Part shown: piece by piece, positions 1-6,972 of the stretch
Position numbering within the stretch: position 1 is the stretch's first letter
How the letters are laid out: the number at the start of each line of letters is the position of its first letter
Assembly (NCBI GenBank): GCA_029259675.1
Contig: JAJDES010000255.1
Coordinates: 1 to 8,811, forward strand
DNA: 8,811 nucleotides
From: Planctomycetota bacterium
GTDB lineage: Bacteria; Planctomycetota; UBA1135; GCA-002686595
Direction: 5' to 3'
Position numbers and translations under genes: made by a program
The notes under the pieces: generated by a model
Told to the model about the DNA's origin: nothing
The model's input: the letters and a program-made list of their open reading frames with translations, nothing else
Databases searched by the model: none

Positions 1-323
1 ATGCGCCCGGGGGGATCGAATTCGGTCGTGCGAACGCTGATCACTTCGCCGTTGCCCATGTCCTCGGCCCAAACCGGCCGACCTTCGCTCGGCTCCAAAA
101 TGCGCACCGACTCCATCATCTTGCCCGTAACCGGGAGAGCCTCGACGTCTTGAAGCGCCTCCCAAACGTTCTCGACCCCGCGATCCAATTCCACAGCTAC
201 GCGCCCCTCATATCGCACCGGCATAAAAAAGCCCAACGCGATCGGAAGCACAATCAACACGAAGAATGAGATCCCCATCCAAATGACCAATCGCATCCAG
301 AGCGGGCTCTTTTTCGTCGTCAT
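1..323 (-). CDS. Membrane-anchored SRPBCC (START-like) protein, N-terminal fragment
   Basis: The first 107 residues are visible and the rest lies beyond the left edge. The frame opens with ATG at 323, and AGGAG at 331-335 (read on the minus strand) sits 7 nt upstream as a good ribosome binding site. Residues 1-11 are basic (MTTKKSPLWMR), residues about 12-34 form one hydrophobic helix, and the sequence then reads VRYEGRVAVELDRGVENVW. A beta strand followed by VWEALQDVEALP is the usual opening of the helix-grip SRPBCC/polyketide-cyclase-like fold, whose members bind hydrophobic ligands. I infer a protein anchored by its N-terminus, with the ligand-binding domain probably outside the cytoplasm. 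The ligand cannot be told from this fragment. The family call is moderate; that the gene is real and membrane-anchored is more certain. Confidence 0.75.
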   Translation of the reverse strand, partial: MTTKKSPLWMRLVIWMGISFFVLIVLPIALGFFMPVRYEGRVAVELDRGVENVWEALQDVEALPVTGKMMESVRILEPSEGRPVWAEDMGNGEVISVRTTEFDPPGR

Positions 324-686
324 GGCAAGGCTCCTATTTTGGCAACTAGTTGGGCGCGCCGGTTCCGTTCAACCTGTGGCGGATAGCTTGATAGCGGTGC
401 CAAATTGCGCCAGCAAATGGGCCCTCACCGCAGCAAGAGTTTACAGGCAGCAACTCCCACCGGAGCACTCCCAGGTGGGGCCCAATCCCAATTCGCCCCA
501 TAATCCCGCTCGGCAATCGCCCGCGCTGGGGATCGAATGCCCTCGATTGACGCATCGAGGCGTGCGGTCCCAATCACTCGAGCCCTGGAATTTCGAAACG
601 GGTCCGGAACCCCGTAGCAAGCACCTGGCGACAGCACGCAAGCCCGGCATCATTCGTTCCGACCAAAAGAGCATTGGAAATGCATA
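324..686. other. Gene-free region upstream of the SRPBCC gene
   Basis: About 360 bases hold no convincing gene. The open frames here (283-687 plus, 441-743 minus, 346-573 minus) have no start-site support, no recognisable domain and poor residue composition. Contents worth noting are the SRPBCC ribosome binding site at 331-335, a 19-base element at 347-365 that recurs at 5815-5833, and a potential hairpin at 456-479 (CCCACCGGAG against CTCC-CA-GGTGGG, with a two-base bulge). I see no promoter good enough to call. Confidence 0.6.
347..365. repeat. 19-base element, copy 1
   Basis: TAGTTGGGCGCGCCGGTTC lies 23 bases upstream of the SRPBCC start codon. It matches 18 of 19 bases of the element at 5815-5833, which lies 29 bases upstream of the FG-GAP gene start. 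Both copies have the same orientation relative to the gene they precede. Similarity stops abruptly on both sides. It could be a shared regulatory or translation-leader element. Its function is unknown. Confidence 0.5.
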
Positions 687-723
687 GGGGCTCGGCCCGG
701 CAACAAGTGCCGGACCGAGCCCC
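687..723 (-). terminator. Strong hairpin, probable katG terminator
   Basis: The two 16-base arms are 687-702 (GGGGCTCGGCCCGGCA) and 708-723 (TGCCGGACCGAGCCCC), with a 5-base loop. On the plus strand one pair (696 with 714) would be a C-A mismatch. In a minus-strand transcript the same pair is a U-G wobble, so the stem is continuous. This favours a role in the minus-strand transcript arriving from katG, whose stop codon lies about 48 bases upstream. The stretch after the stem on that strand (TATGCATTTCC) has only a weak U-tract, so termination may be imperfect or the hairpin may instead protect the 3' end. Confidence 0.65.
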
Positions 724-771
724 CAATGATCGCGCGGATTCATCCGCCGAAATTGGTTCAGCAGGCCGGTA

Positions 772-3066
772 TCAAAGCTCGAATCGATCGAGGTTCATAA
801 CCTTGTCCCAAGTCGCCACGAAATCGTGCACGAACTTGCGCTTGGCATCCTTGCTGGCGTACACCTCGGCGATGGCTCGCAGTTGCGAATTCGAACCGAA
901 GACGAGATCCACGGAGGTGGCCGTCCACTTCAGTTCGCCGGTATTGCGATCCCGGCCCTCATAAAGGTTTTCGCCATCCGGGGATTTGTGCCACTCGGTT
1001 TTCATGCTGAGCAAGTTCACGAAGAAGTCGTTGCTCAAGGTTCCCGGTCGCGCGGTGAAAACTCCGTGCAGCGCGCCACCATGGTTGGCATTCAAAGCGC
1101 GTAGGCCGCCGACAAGCACGGTCATTTCAGGAGCACTCAAGGTGAGCTGATTGGCGCGATCGACCAAAGCTTCCTCCAAGCGTCCGCCGAAACCCTCGGA
1201 GGCAAAGTTGCGGAAGCCGTCCGCATGCAACTCGAGCATCGCGACCGACATCACATCGGTCTGCTCTTGCGACGCATCGGTGCGACCCGGCACAAAGGGG
1301 ACCTGCACGTCGTGTCCGGCCTTTTTGGCCGCAGCTTCAACCGCGGCACACCCGCCCAACACGATTACATCCGCCAACGAAACCCGCTTATCGCCGGATT
1401 GCGCGGCATTGAAATCTTTTTGAATGCCTTCCAACACGCCGATGACCTTCGCAAGTTCGGCCGGATGGTTTACTTCCCAACCTTTCATAGGCGCAAGCCG
1501 AACGCGCGCGCCGTTCGCACCACCGCGCTTGTCGCTATCGCGGAAGCTGGCAGCAGACGCCCAAGCGACGCGCACCAGCTCGGAAACCGAGAGGCCCGAA
1601 GCCATGACATCATCCTTAAGCGCTGCAATGTCACTCGCGCCAATCAGTTCATGATCGACATCCGGAACCGGGTCCTGCCACAACTGCGGCTCGGGAACCA
1701 TCGAGCCGAGCAGGCGCGAGTACGGCCCCATGTCGCGGTGCGTAAGCTTGTACCAAGCGCGCATGAACGCAGCTTCGAATTGCTCCGGGTTCTCATGAAA
1801 GCGCTTCGAAATAACCCTGTAAGCCGGATCCATGCGCAGTGAGAGATCCGTCGTGAGCATTATCGGTTTGTGCGACTTTGACTCATCGTGCGCATCGGGC
1901 ACATTTTCCGGAGCCGAATCACCCTCGGGCGTCCACTGCCAAGCCCCGGCCGGACTCTTGGTCAATTCCCACTCGTACTTGAACAAGTTCGAGAAGAACA
2001 GATGCGACCATTGCGTCGGAGCAGCCGTCCAAGCCCCTTCAAGTCCGCTCGTGATCGTGTCGCCGGCCTTGCCTTTGCCGTAGGAGTTCTTCCAGCCAAG
2101 GCCTTGCTCCTCAAGCGCGGCACCCTCGGGCTCCGGGCCAACATGCCCCTCGGGCGTAGCGGCTCCGTGGGTCTTTCCAAAGGTGTGCCCACCGGCAATG
2201 AGAGCAACGGTCTCTTCGTCGTTCATCGCCATGCGGGCAAAGGCCTCGCGAATGTCGTGCGCCGCTGCAACCGGATCCGGCTTGCCGTTGGGACCTTCGG
2301 GATTGACGTAAATCAAGCCCATCTGCACCGCGGCCAGCGGATTCATCAACTCTCGATCGCCGCTGTAACGCTCATCGCCAAGCCACTCTGATTCGGGGCC
2401 CCAGTACACATCGGTCTGCGGCTCCCACACATCTTCGCGTCCCCCGGCGAATCCAAAGGGCTTGAGCCCCATCGATTCGATCGCCACGTTGCCGGTCAGG
2501 ACCATCAAATCGGCCCAGGAAATCTTCTGCCCGTACTTTTGCTTGATCGGCCAAAGCAAGCGCCGAGCCTTATCGAGATTCGCGTTGTCCGGCCAGCTGT
2601 TCAGCGGAGCAAAACGCTGCGTTCCGTCGGAAGCTCCGCCGCGACCATCGGCGACGCGATAGGTGCCCGCGCTGTGCCAAGCCATGCGAATGAACAACGG
2701 CCCGTAGTGGCCCCAGTCGGCCGGCCACCAATCCTGCGACGAAGTCATCAACTCCTCGAGGTCTTGCTTCAACGCCTCAAGGTCCAGCTTTGCGAACTCC
2801 TCCGCGTAACTGAACTCACTTCCCATCGGATTGCTCTTGAGCGAGTTTTGATGCAAAACCCGCAAGTCCAACTGGTTCGGCCACCAATCCTGGATCGACA
2901 TCTTCGCGGCTTCCATTTCTTTGTACCCATCGGCCTTCGCCGTGTAATTGCTGGCGGCCTCCACGGCCTTTCCGGTCCCCACTGATTCCTGCGCGAACAA
3001 CACAGGCGCAGCGCACAGCAATACGCCGCTCCAAAGGGTGTGAATGATTTGAGTCTTAGCGTTCAT
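772..3066 (-). CDS. katG: Catalase-peroxidase KatG with signal peptide (periplasmic)
   Basis: This is a complete 764-residue haem catalase-peroxidase that breaks down hydrogen peroxide and can also act as a peroxidase. Residues 1-25 look like a Sec signal peptide (basic MNAKTQ, a hydrophobic core, then LFA before QES), so the enzyme is predicted to be periplasmic. The N-terminal haem domain shows the distal triad R127, W130 and H131 (RMAWHSAGTYR) and the proximal H294 (GGHTFGKTH), W346 and D407. The Trp-Tyr-Met crosslink residues that give KatG its catalase activity are W130, Y253 (LIYVNPEGPNG) and M279. R444 in HRDMGP is the likely mobile arginine. A haem-less C-terminal domain of the usual kind covers roughly residues 470-764. 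No frameshift or missing catalytic residue is seen. The frame stays open upstream to 3294, but ATG at 3066 is chosen because AGGAGA precedes it and the signal peptide starts there. Gaps on both sides suggest a single-gene transcript. Confidence 0.96.
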   Translation of the reverse strand: MNAKTQIIHTLWSGVLLCAAPVLFAQESVGTGKAVEAASNYTAKADGYKEMEAAKMSIQDWWPNQLDLRVLHQNSLKSNPMGSEFSYAEEFAKLDLEALKQDLEELMTSSQDWWPADWGHYGPLFIRMAWHSAGTYRVADGRGGASDGTQRFAPLNSWPDNANLDKARRLLWPIKQKYGQKISWADLMVLTGNVAIESMGLKPFGFAGGREDVWEPQTDVYWGPESEWLGDERYSGDRELMNPLAAVQMGLIYVNPEGPNGKPDPVAAAHDIREAFARMAMNDEETVALIAGGHTFGKTHGAATPEGHVGPEPEGAALEEQGLGWKNSYGKGKAGDTITSGLEGAWTAAPTQWSHLFFSNLFKYEWELTKSPAGAWQWTPEGDSAPENVPDAHDESKSHKPIMLTTDLSLRMDPAYRVISKRFHENPEQFEAAFMRAWYKLTHRDMGPYSRLLGSMVPEPQLWQDPVPDVDHELIGASDIAALKDDVMASGLSVSELVRVAWASAASFRDSDKRGGANGARVRLAPMKGWEVNHPAELAKVIGVLEGIQKDFNAAQSGDKRVSLADVIVLGGCAAVEAAAKKAGHDVQVPFVPGRTDASQEQTDVMSVAMLELHADGFRNFASEGFGGRLEEALVDRANQLTLSAPEMTVLVGGLRALNANHGGALHGVFTARPGTLSNDFFVNLLSMKTEWHKSPDGENLYEGRDRNTGELKWTATSVDLVFGSNSQLRAIAEVYASKDAKRKFVHDFVATWDKVMNLDRFEL

Positions 3067-3070
3067 GGTT

Positions 3071-3076
3071 TCTCCT
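3071..3076 (-). promoter_or_regulatory. Ribosome binding site fixing the katG start
   Basis: Read on the minus strand, AGGAGA is followed by AACC and then ATG at 3066. It is the only good Shine-Dalgarno match near the start of the katG frame. It rules against the in-frame extension to 3294, whose added 76 residues are Arg/Ala/Ser-rich and unlike KatG. Confidence 0.8.
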
Positions 3077-3157
3077 GAAATTGCGATTGGACTTCGGCTC
3101 CCGCGACAGGGACGGTTTGGAGCCGAATTGGAAGCTAGCGCCACGAAGGTGACGGGG

Positions 3158-3196
3158 CCCCAGTTGGCGGCGCGTGCACGGCGCGCCAGCCTGGGG
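3158..3196. promoter_or_regulatory. GC-rich two-part hairpin in the katG leader
   Basis: The outer arms CCCCAG (3158-3163) and CTGGGG (3191-3196) pair. A small internal loop follows, then the inner arms GGCGCG (3169-3174) and CGCGCC (3182-3187) close a 7-base loop. It lies about 90-130 bases upstream of the katG start codon, so it would be in the 5' leader if transcription starts further up. GC-rich DNA makes such structures by chance, and any role is speculative. Confidence 0.3.
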
Positions 3197-3607
3197 GCGC
3201 GCGATTCTAATCCCAAGCACCCGCCACTTCGCCCCAGATGGGCGCTTTGGACATGAAATTTGATCGCTGCGGCGCTATTCGCAGCGGTTAGCAATTTGGA
3301 TGCGTTCGCTTCGCACTAGTCCCCCATGGCCATACGGAGTCTGGGCGATACGGGGTCAAATGCTTGCCGCCGGAAAACCCCTTGGTCAGAACCGCTCCAA
3401 CTTTGCTGGGCCGGCAAGGATTCCGCCAATGCGCAGTGCTCCCCGCCTCGCGACAAACCGGCCCCAAGCGCTGCCCGCCCAGAGGCGAAAGCGAAGGGCG
3501 ATCAAAACTCCCCTAGGTCCAGCACAGCCGCGCGAACTCTGGGCTTCACAATTCTTTGCACAACACCGGATACCGGTTGAACTGAGGAAAGGAGTGCGAC
3601 TCGGTGT

Positions 3608-5785
3608 TTACGGAAGGATGCTTACGCGTACACCGCGAGTCGATGCGTAGGTATCGCCGCCTTGCCCATCAAAGGTGAAGGCTTGAAAAAACAAGTCGAA
3701 GCCCGTCGGCACCGTTGCCGCAAGGTTGAATTTCCTAACCTGCAAGCCATTAAAGTCGGTGACTCCAACCTTCTGCTGAAGAATCGTTCCCGTGACATTC
3801 AAAAATCCGGCCCCAGAAATCGGAACGGAACTAGCCGTGGCGGCGTCCGTGATCAGCATATACCAGATGGTCGGGCCCGCAGGTGTCTCCAAGGTCATGT
3901 AGAGCGTCTTGCCCGGAGTGGCGATACTCTTCGCACTCAAGTTCGGAATGGTCCCCGAGGCACCAATGGAACCGAACCCGTATTGATTCGTGAAATCGAG
4001 AACCGACGTGGAATCGTAGAGATCGATTGCGGAGGAGCCGACATTTCCATACTCATCTTCGGAATCAAATCGGTACACGACTTGGCCCACCAAATTAGAG
4101 GGAATCTCAGCACGGAAAACCTGGCCGCCGGATGAAACAGCCGGGCTGGAATCGAGCAATAATCCGTCCACACCAAAGTTCAATGTGGTCTTGTTGTACC
4201 AGGTGATGTAGTAAGGCGCGTTGTCGTAGACATGCACGCGCACAGGTATGTCCGCAATGCCACTGGTACCGGCGATCCGATCTATCAGTCTCTCCATTTT
4301 CGGAAGGTAGGGCGCACTCGTATCGGGAGTATTGCTCGTATTTTCCCAATAGACATTAGCGTTGTTATTGTCTTGGGCGGAAATGACATCGTAGTCGCCA
4401 TCGCCGTCCAAGTCGCAAGCATCTGCATCTAGGGAGATGTAACCACTGATTGCATGGCTGTCTAAACCGCTTGTAGCTTCACTGATCAAGCTAAAAGAAA
4501 AACCTGAAGATCCGCTGCACTGATCGTCATTGCGGTAAATCTGGTCGTTTCCGGAAAAGCTGGCGATATAGATGTCGAGGTCTCCATCATTGTCGTAGTC
4601 CAGAAGGTCACCTTCCCTGCCCTCCAAAGTCGAACCAGTCAAGGTCTGCGGAGCTACGAAGTCACCCGTGCCGTCGTTTTCCATGACGACATCCAATGCT
4701 GAGAAACCGCCGGCTTGCCAGTCCAGGCCGTAGATATCAAGGTCTCCGTCGCAATCAAAGTCACCCGCTTCTTGCTCGTAATGCCCCGTTCCTCCCTGGT
4801 AACCGGGCGGAAAAACGGATCCAGTCGTGTCACGAAACACAAGCCCGCCCGTCTCGGCTAGACGGTTGCTAAAAAATCGCGGAGCTTGCAGACGGTCGCC
4901 GTGAAGGATGTCTAGATCGTAGTCCCCATTAAAATCACCGATGTCAATATCAAGGGTACTGGTAGCAATGTCACAATTCGATCCAGTCGAGTCGGTGGTG
5001 TTGGTCTGCTGCATTCCTTCACACCACAGCCCGGGATCACCGCTTGAGATATTTTGCCCCGGAAGCTTAAATCCGCTGGGGTTGAACTCGGAATAAACTC
5101 CGCTGCCGTCATTCAAGAAGATGCGCGTTGGAACTTGCCCACTAAAACTCGAACCATAGGTTGAGTGAACCAAGTCCATGTCGCCGTCATTGTCGAGGTC
5201 GCCGAAATCGCTGTCGCAAGACCAGTCGATAAAAGTCTCGGGATTCACCGAGTTCGGCAGTAGGAGGCTGGTCGGGATCGACGAGCTTGGCGAGTTCAGA
5301 CCTGACCAATGGGTGGCTGTCTCGTCGGAGTAGAACCCTTTCGTGCCGCCTTGCAAATTGCCGTCATTAATCCACCAACGGTTGCCTTGGTTGGAGTGCG
5401 TTGCCGTATTGGAGAGATGTAGATCCAAGTCGGAATCTCCGTCCAGATCGACAAACTCAATATCGCGACCCGTTCTGGCTTGGACCGGGAAACGGGAAGC
5501 GGTCTGATCAACAAGATTTCCAACGGAGCCACCTTGCAGCCCCCCTTGATTAATCCAAATCAGATCCTGCAGATCCCCAACATCACCGCCACGCGCAAAA
5601 ACTACATCCCAATCCCCATCAAGATCAACGTCACCAAAGTCGACATTTTCACAATTACCCGGAACTGGCGTCACGGGAATGTCCACCGTGTTTCGAACGA
5701 AGATCTGAGCATCATTCATGCTCCCAACAAGGAACAAAGCTGCGCCGGTCAGCGCGAGGTTCCAACAACTATTTGTGTGCGTCAT
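3608..5785 (-). CDS. Secreted FG-GAP/VCBS beta-propeller protein with Ig-like and C-terminal beta domains
   Basis: This 725-residue protein has a signal-peptide-like N-terminus (hydrophobic residues about 9-21, likely cleavage near A26 in MNDAQIF), though the n-region lacks Lys or Arg. Seven Asp-rich motifs of the DxDxDGDxD type follow at residues 52-60, 113-121, 196-204, 284-292, 342-350, 396-404 and 458-466. In the FG-GAP/VCBS family these loops bind calcium and the repeats build a propeller; seven fits one full ring. Residues about 488-592 resemble an Ig/FN3-like sandwich (IPVRVHVYDNAPYYITWY, then VVYRFDSEDEYGNVGSS). Residues about 603-725 form a separate Gly/Pro-rich beta domain that resembles C-terminal domains of secreted planctomycete proteins. 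The start is fixed by an in-frame TAA two codons upstream of the ATG; no good ribosome binding site is visible. A surface or extracellular binding role is inferred and the partner is unknown. Base composition looks less GC-rich than katG. Confidence 0.88.
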   Translation of the reverse strand: MTHTNSCWNLALTGAALFLVGSMNDAQIFVRNTVDIPVTPVPGNCENVDFGDVDLDGDWDVVFARGGDVGDLQDLIWINQGGLQGGSVGNLVDQTASRFPVQARTGRDIEFVDLDGDSDLDLHLSNTATHSNQGNRWWINDGNLQGGTKGFYSDETATHWSGLNSPSSSIPTSLLLPNSVNPETFIDWSCDSDFGDLDNDGDMDLVHSTYGSSFSGQVPTRIFLNDGSGVYSEFNPSGFKLPGQNISSGDPGLWCEGMQQTNTTDSTGSNCDIATSTLDIDIGDFNGDYDLDILHGDRLQAPRFFSNRLAETGGLVFRDTTGSVFPPGYQGGTGHYEQEAGDFDCDGDLDIYGLDWQAGGFSALDVVMENDGTGDFVAPQTLTGSTLEGREGDLLDYDNDGDLDIYIASFSGNDQIYRNDDQCSGSSGFSFSLISEATSGLDSHAISGYISLDADACDLDGDGDYDVISAQDNNNANVYWENTSNTPDTSAPYLPKMERLIDRIAGTSGIADIPVRVHVYDNAPYYITWYNKTTLNFGVDGLLLDSSPAVSSGGQVFRAEIPSNLVGQVVYRFDSEDEYGNVGSSAIDLYDSTSVLDFTNQYGFGSIGASGTIPNLSAKSIATPGKTLYMTLETPAGPTIWYMLITDAATASSVPISGAGFLNVTGTILQQKVGVTDFNGLQVRKFNLAATVPTGFDLFFQAFTFDGQGGDTYASTRGVRVSILP

Positions 5786-5814
5786 GGGTTATCTTTGCGT
5801 GATGACTCAAGAGT

Positions 5815-5833
5815 TAGTTGGGCCCGCCGGTTC
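5815..5833. repeat. 19-base element, copy 2
   Basis: TAGTTGGGCCCGCCGGTTC differs from the copy at 347-365 only at the tenth base. It lies 29 bases upstream of the FG-GAP start codon, where a leader or promoter-proximal element would be expected. Its function is unknown. Confidence 0.5.
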
Positions 5834-6136
5834 ATGCTTCCCAGCAATTCAAAGCGTGACTACGGAGCAACAAGTCTATTGCGAAGCGCTCGATCCAACG
5901 GCGAGTTGTTAAAGCGTAACCTAAGACTTCAAATTGCGAAACCGCTGCACAACCAGGCTCCTATCGCCATCTTCGCCCCCGAACTGCTCCGCTCTCATTT
6001 CGTTCGGTTGAGCTCCTACAATGAACCGCCCCACAGTCCCGGCAAACAAGACGCGAGCATTGCCCGTGCTTCAAGCACAAACAGCAGGGGAATCAAGAAT
6101 CTATCTAGCTCAATAGCGGCGCGGCGGACTCAGGAT

Positions 6137-6172
6137 TCTGCGACTCTTTCTGCGACTCTTTCTGCGACTCTT
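6137..6172. repeat. Tandem repeat, three perfect copies of a 12-base unit
   Basis: TCTGCGACTCTT occurs at 6137-6148, 6149-6160 and 6161-6172 without a mismatch, with a degenerate start of a fourth unit from 6173. On the minus strand the unit is AAGAGTCGCAGA. The array starts 13 codons beyond the HxlR stop codon and lies in that gene's reading frame, where it would read KSRR three times. It is too short and too regular for CRISPR. Confidence 0.85.
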
Positions 6173-6211
6173 TGTGCGGCAATTGACAAGAGCCAAAGCG
6201 CGACTCCGTTG

Positions 6212-6937
6212 CTACTCCTTTTTTGAGCGCTGGGAAAGGCTGTGTTCCTTGCCGGCTCGCTCTCGTTCTACATGTGCTAGTGCACTCAAGAGCAGCCAGT
6301 CCGGGAAGGAGCGCTTGAATTTGGCCGGGCCTTCGAGACGAATTCTGCCCGCAGCCAATTCAGTCCTTAGCGATCGGATTCCACGCCAAGCTTCGACGAA
6401 GCGTCGCAAGTCGGACTTGATCGTCAGGTCCACATCGAAACCGGGGTGCTCGATGCACATGTCAATCTGACCTCCGGAATTCAAAATCCAAAAGCGCCTG
6501 CAATCTTTGGGCGCACCCGTGAATTCGAATTGAAGCACCGTCCTGCCCGCGGGCATCTTTTCGACGTTCATTCGCAGATGGATGCTCCACGCAAGATGAC
6601 GGGGGTCGAGATCGTCCGGTTCCATGTCCCGAGCCCAGCGTTGGCCCCATTGACCCAAGCCCATAACGACGCTCTCCAATTCCCATCCGGCTTCCGTGAG
6701 CGTGTACTCATATCCCCGGCCTGAGTTCACAGACTTCTTATTAAGGACTCCGGCCTGCTCGAGAGATCGAAGTCGCTGCGACAGCAACGTTGCCGAGATG
6801 CGCGGCAACGCGCGTTGCAGGTCATTGAAGCGACGAACTCCGTCCATGAGTGCAAGCAGGATCAGGATGGTCCAACGCTCACCCATGATTTCCGCCGCCA
6901 GCGCTACCGGGCAATACTGTCCGTACTTCTTTGGCAT
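6212..6937 (-). CDS. HxlR-family winged-helix regulator with C-terminal SCP2-like domain
   Basis: This 241-residue regulator begins MPKKYGQYCPVALAAEIMGERW, the typical HxlR opening, with the family's conserved N-terminal cysteine at C9. Residues about 5-100 form the winged helix: ISATLLSQRLRSLE (47-60) is the recognition helix, and GRGYEYTLTEAG covers the wing and the following strand. Residues about 115-225 resemble an SCP2 sterol-carrier fold (FDVDLTIKSDLRRFVEAWRG, then GRIRLEGPAKFKRSFPDW), a hydrophobic-ligand pocket. HxlR proteins usually stop after the winged helix at 100-150 residues, so the second domain is an addition. The frame stays open to a GTG at 7024, but ATG at 6937 is preferred because the family motif starts there and the longer form would swallow the palindrome at 6972-6988. 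No Shine-Dalgarno is seen before 6937. It is divergent from the flavin monooxygenase, which is its likely target together with itself. Confidence 0.9.
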   Translation of the reverse strand: MPKKYGQYCPVALAAEIMGERWTILILLALMDGVRRFNDLQRALPRISATLLSQRLRSLEQAGVLNKKSVNSGRGYEYTLTEAGWELESVVMGLGQWGQRWARDMEPDDLDPRHLAWSIHLRMNVEKMPAGRTVLQFEFTGAPKDCRRFWILNSGGQIDMCIEHPGFDVDLTIKSDLRRFVEAWRGIRSLRTELAAGRIRLEGPAKFKRSFPDWLLLSALAHVERERAGKEHSLSQRSKKE

Positions 6938-6943
6938 GGCTTG

Positions 6944-6972
6944 ATAGTCATCCAGAGCCCCCGATCGGTCAA
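6944..6972 (-). promoter_or_regulatory. Candidate promoter of the HxlR-SCP2 gene
   Basis: On the minus strand TTGACC (6967-6972, 5 of 6 to the sigma70 -35) is followed, after exactly 17 bases, by GACTAT (6944-6949, 3 of 6 to the -10). Transcription would begin about at the A of the start codon at 6937, giving a leaderless or nearly leaderless message. That would fit the missing ribosome binding site. The -10 is weak, so this is only a candidate. Confidence 0.4.

Larger units (their letters stand above)
3067..3607. other. Gene-free region upstream of katG
   Basis: About 540 bases separate the FG-GAP stop from the katG start. Open frames on the plus strand (3300-3650, 3326-3580) lack a start site and any recognisable domain. 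The region holds several inverted repeats: a two-part GC-rich hairpin at 3158-3196, CGCCC-CAGAT-GGGCG at 3230-3244, a perfect 7-base-arm repeat at 3265-3286 (CGCTGCG, 8-base spacer, CGCAGCG), and ACCGG-ATA-CCGGT at 3565-3577 just past the FG-GAP stop. The katG promoter should lie here, but I see no convincing -35/-10 pair and no clear OxyR-type (ATAG/CTAT) or Fur/PerR-type box. Confidence 0.6.
5786..6211. other. Gene-free region between the HxlR regulator and the FG-GAP gene
   Basis: About 425 bases hold no convincing gene. The plus-strand open frame 5480-6226 runs antisense to the FG-GAP N-terminus and through the tandem repeat, without domain or start support. The region contains the second copy of the 19-base element (5815-5833) and the 12-bp tandem repeat (6137-6172). 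The FG-GAP promoter must be here if that gene is transcribed alone, but I can name no convincing promoter. Confidence 0.6.

Noticed and set aside
283..687. Plus-strand open frame of 134 codons
   Set aside because: It begins antisense to the SRPBCC membrane helix and runs through intergenic DNA, with no domain or start signal.
441..743. Minus-strand open frame of 100 codons downstream of katG
   Set aside because: It runs through the katG terminator hairpin and has no recognisable domain or start-site support.
1225..1842. Plus-strand open frame of 205 codons inside katG
   Set aside because: It is fully antisense to conserved KatG sequence, with no ribosome binding site or domain. Long antisense frames are common opposite GC-rich genes.
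3013..3018. Possible lipobox (VLLC, residues 15-18) in the KatG signal peptide
   Set aside because: The residue before Cys is Leu where Gly, Ala or Ser is needed. A normal cleavage site after A25 is a better fit.
3067..3294. N-terminal extension of KatG by 76 residues
   Set aside because: The extension is unlike KatG and would place the signal peptide inside the protein. AGGAGA directly precedes the ATG at 3066.
3300..3650. Plus-strand open frame of 116 codons in the katG to FG-GAP gap
   Set aside because: It ends inside the FG-GAP gene in antisense, is Arg/Pro-rich without a domain, and has no ribosome binding site.
6137..6172. CRISPR-like array
   Set aside because: The repeats are 12 bases long, directly adjacent and without spacers, and no cas gene is present.
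5480..6226. Plus-strand open frame of 248 codons reading SATLSATLSATL near its end
   Set aside because: It overlaps the FG-GAP signal peptide and first repeats in antisense and then crosses intergenic DNA. Its repeat is only the 12-bp array read on the other strand.
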